Assembly: GCF_914767665.1 (NCBI RefSeq)
Contig: NC_059502.1
Span: 47,218,753 to 47,282,752 of the forward strand
Origin: Harmonia axyridis
Lineage: Eukaryota > Arthropoda > Insecta > Coleoptera > Coccinellidae
Direction of reading: 5' to 3'
Length of the DNA stretch: 64,000 nt
Of the stretch, positions 62,991-64,000 are shown in pieces. A model generated the notes under the pieces. It was given only the letters and a program-made list of their open reading frames with translations, made no database searches and was not told the origin of the DNA. Made by a program: the position numbers and the translations under genes. How positions within the stretch are numbered: the first letter of the stretch is position 1; each line of letters opens with the position of its first letter.

Positions 62991-63253
62991 AACAACTCAT
63001 AATACACTACGCCGAGCTGGTCCCACCAAATACTGAGCATGACCTTAGAACCGAGAATATTCGGTTTAGCCGTCGACGTGGAAGCATGGCCGGGATATCC
63101 ACATGATTTTATGTGCTTGGGATTATGAACCCGTTTTTCGTCTCCAGTCCGATGCAGAAATTCCTTCCGTCTTTGCCTCGAGAGCAGTTGTTCACAAACA
63201 AACAAACAAACTCCGTTCAAACACCTCCCGGCTTCAACTCGTACGGCACCCAC
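62684..63253 (-). pseudogene. mariner transposase remnant, unit 2
   Basis: Contains CEQLLSRQRRKEFL, TGDEKRVHNPKHIKSCGYPG (first Asp), SKVMLSIWWDQLGVVYYELL, KPTETITGDRYRTQSM (complete here, deleted in unit 1) and WILLHDNARLHVAKVK (second Asp). After FLPHPT the reading enters the inverted duplication and the third Asp is lost. Confidence 0.85.
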
Positions 63254-63330
63254 TTTTCTTGTTTCTGAATCATTCCTATGACTTTCAGGCGTTTTGAAAT
63301 GGCTTGTAGTCCTAATGATCCTGTCAATTA

Positions 63331-63848
63331 TTTGAATTTGAGAGCATAATCATGTTTGAACACTACCCTTATTTTTACCGTAGAATTCAACGAAATCACA
63401 AAAAAATAGGGTTCTGATTTGAAAATCGAAAGTTATGATCAAATTTTGTTCACAATTTTTTGCCCAATATTTGAAACACCCTGTGATGTTATTTTTCAAA
63501 TTCAAGATATGCACGATATTCCAACATCATTCTAGTTTGTGAAAGTGAATTGAGTATACGCATAGGATATTCACAGTGAAAATAATTCACGTGATAGTGA
63601 CTATGGAAATTCTCTCTTTTTTACGGTTTTTTCTTAATATTTTGAAAACTATGAGAACTAACGCAATAATTTTAGCAGAGAGTAATTGAGAATGGAAATC
63701 TTTCTTGTATAACCGGAAGTGCCAGAACTAAAATATTTTAGCTGAATAGGGCATCATGAACAATGTCATATTCTGAATTTTCAGATTTCAAATCGGCCCC
63801 GTTCTCCAGAAACGTCTAATAGGCCTTCGAACTTGAAACACCCTGTAT
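63331..63848. mobile_element. Right arm of the foldback transposon in unit 2
   Basis: Matches about 55350-55933, ending cttgaaacaccctgta. The rest of the element was lost with the mariner N-terminus. A further internal loss of about 30 bases is seen near 63700 relative to unit 1. Confidence 0.8.
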
Positions 63849-64000
63849 AAATATTCATATAAATATCTAAATATAAATATTTTTGAGAGGTTAAGCTCGA
63901 TATCGGTGTAATCTGGGATTTGGTACCATAGAAAAACTCGAAACCCTTAACGGCGAACCCCCTCAAACCTCAAACTTAAGGCTAGGACCGCCCTTGATTT
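63849..64000. other. Unit 2 sequence after the foldback arm
   Basis: Matches about 55934-56075 of unit 1, with a small duplication of cctcaaa near 63960. No gene. Confidence 0.6.

Larger units (their letters stand above)
62381..63330 (-). mobile_element. mariner remnant in unit 2
   Basis: Homologous to 52527 to about 53320. The left end is present; the transposase N-terminus and right end are removed by a deletion joining it to the foldback arm at about 63330. It contains a 140-bp inverted duplication with a 57-base spacer (62654-62990). Confidence 0.8.
56331..64000 (+). mobile_element. Tandem unit 2 (continues past the window)
   Basis: Starts exactly as unit 1 and follows it in order: AT-rich start, Copia relic (57848-59080), mariner (62380 to about 63330), foldback arm (to about 63848), and at the window end the sequence equivalent to about 56075. 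Differences from unit 1 are an extra piece at about 57545-57890, a Ginger-like insertion (59248-61353), an inverted duplication in the mariner, and a deletion of about 2 kb at 63330. About 255 bases of its 3' end are outside the window. Confidence 0.75.

Overview
This is nuclear DNA of an insect or close relative. It consists almost entirely of transposable elements stacked inside one another, and I recognise no host gene, rRNA, tRNA or CRISPR array. The two large LTR families carry primer sites matching animal tRNA-Phe and tRNA-Lys, and the element set (BEL/Pao, Ty3/Gypsy, R4/Dong, jockey/CR1-type LINEs, mariner, hAT, Ginger-like, foldback elements ending in ACAGGGTG) is typical of insects. 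The recurrent ACAGGGTGTTTC ends make me lean towards a beetle, but that is only an inference.

Layout. Positions 1-8156 are an old DNA transposon with long inverted ends and a transposase tail, split by a full-length but broken BEL element (190-7176, minus strand, 5-bp target duplication gaatt). Positions 8180-12285 hold an R4/Dong LINE (minus strand) lying between two (TTA)n microsatellites. Positions 12839-22103 hold a nearly intact, young Ty3/Gypsy element with unusually long 2070-bp LTRs carrying two tandem-repeat arrays. Positions 22236 to about 26265 hold a two-ORF LINE (minus strand).

Positions 26274-38576 are an internally deleted LTR element with a tRNA-Tyr primer site present three times. 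A hAT relic (26598-27880) sits in its 5' LTR. A second BEL copy (29634-38066) sits in its 3' LTR, and that copy is itself interrupted by a 5'-truncated LINE (31313-32742). Positions 38779-42290 are two nested foldback transposons. A sister of the two-ORF LINE lies on the plus strand at about 42520-46585, followed by a third LINE (46813-48867).

From 48868 to the end of the window lies a head-to-tail pair of about 7.5-kb units with Helitron-like ends (48868-56330, and 56331 to beyond 64000). Each unit carries a dead Copia relic, a mariner and a foldback element. The second unit differs from the first by a clean 2.1-kb Ginger-like insertion, a 140-bp inverted duplication and a 2-kb deletion.

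The most interesting signals concern expression of the retroelements. Both copies of the two-ORF LINE have a canonical -1 frameshift heptamer at the same place near the ORF1 stop, with the -1 frame open from there into the endonuclease. Both BEL copies share in-frame UGA codons before and after the protease. The Gypsy LTR arrays, the triple primer site, the precise empty sites and the tandem units also deserve checking. All coordinates come from reading the sequence by eye. Element ends fixed by target duplications or LTR pairs are exact; the others are approximate.
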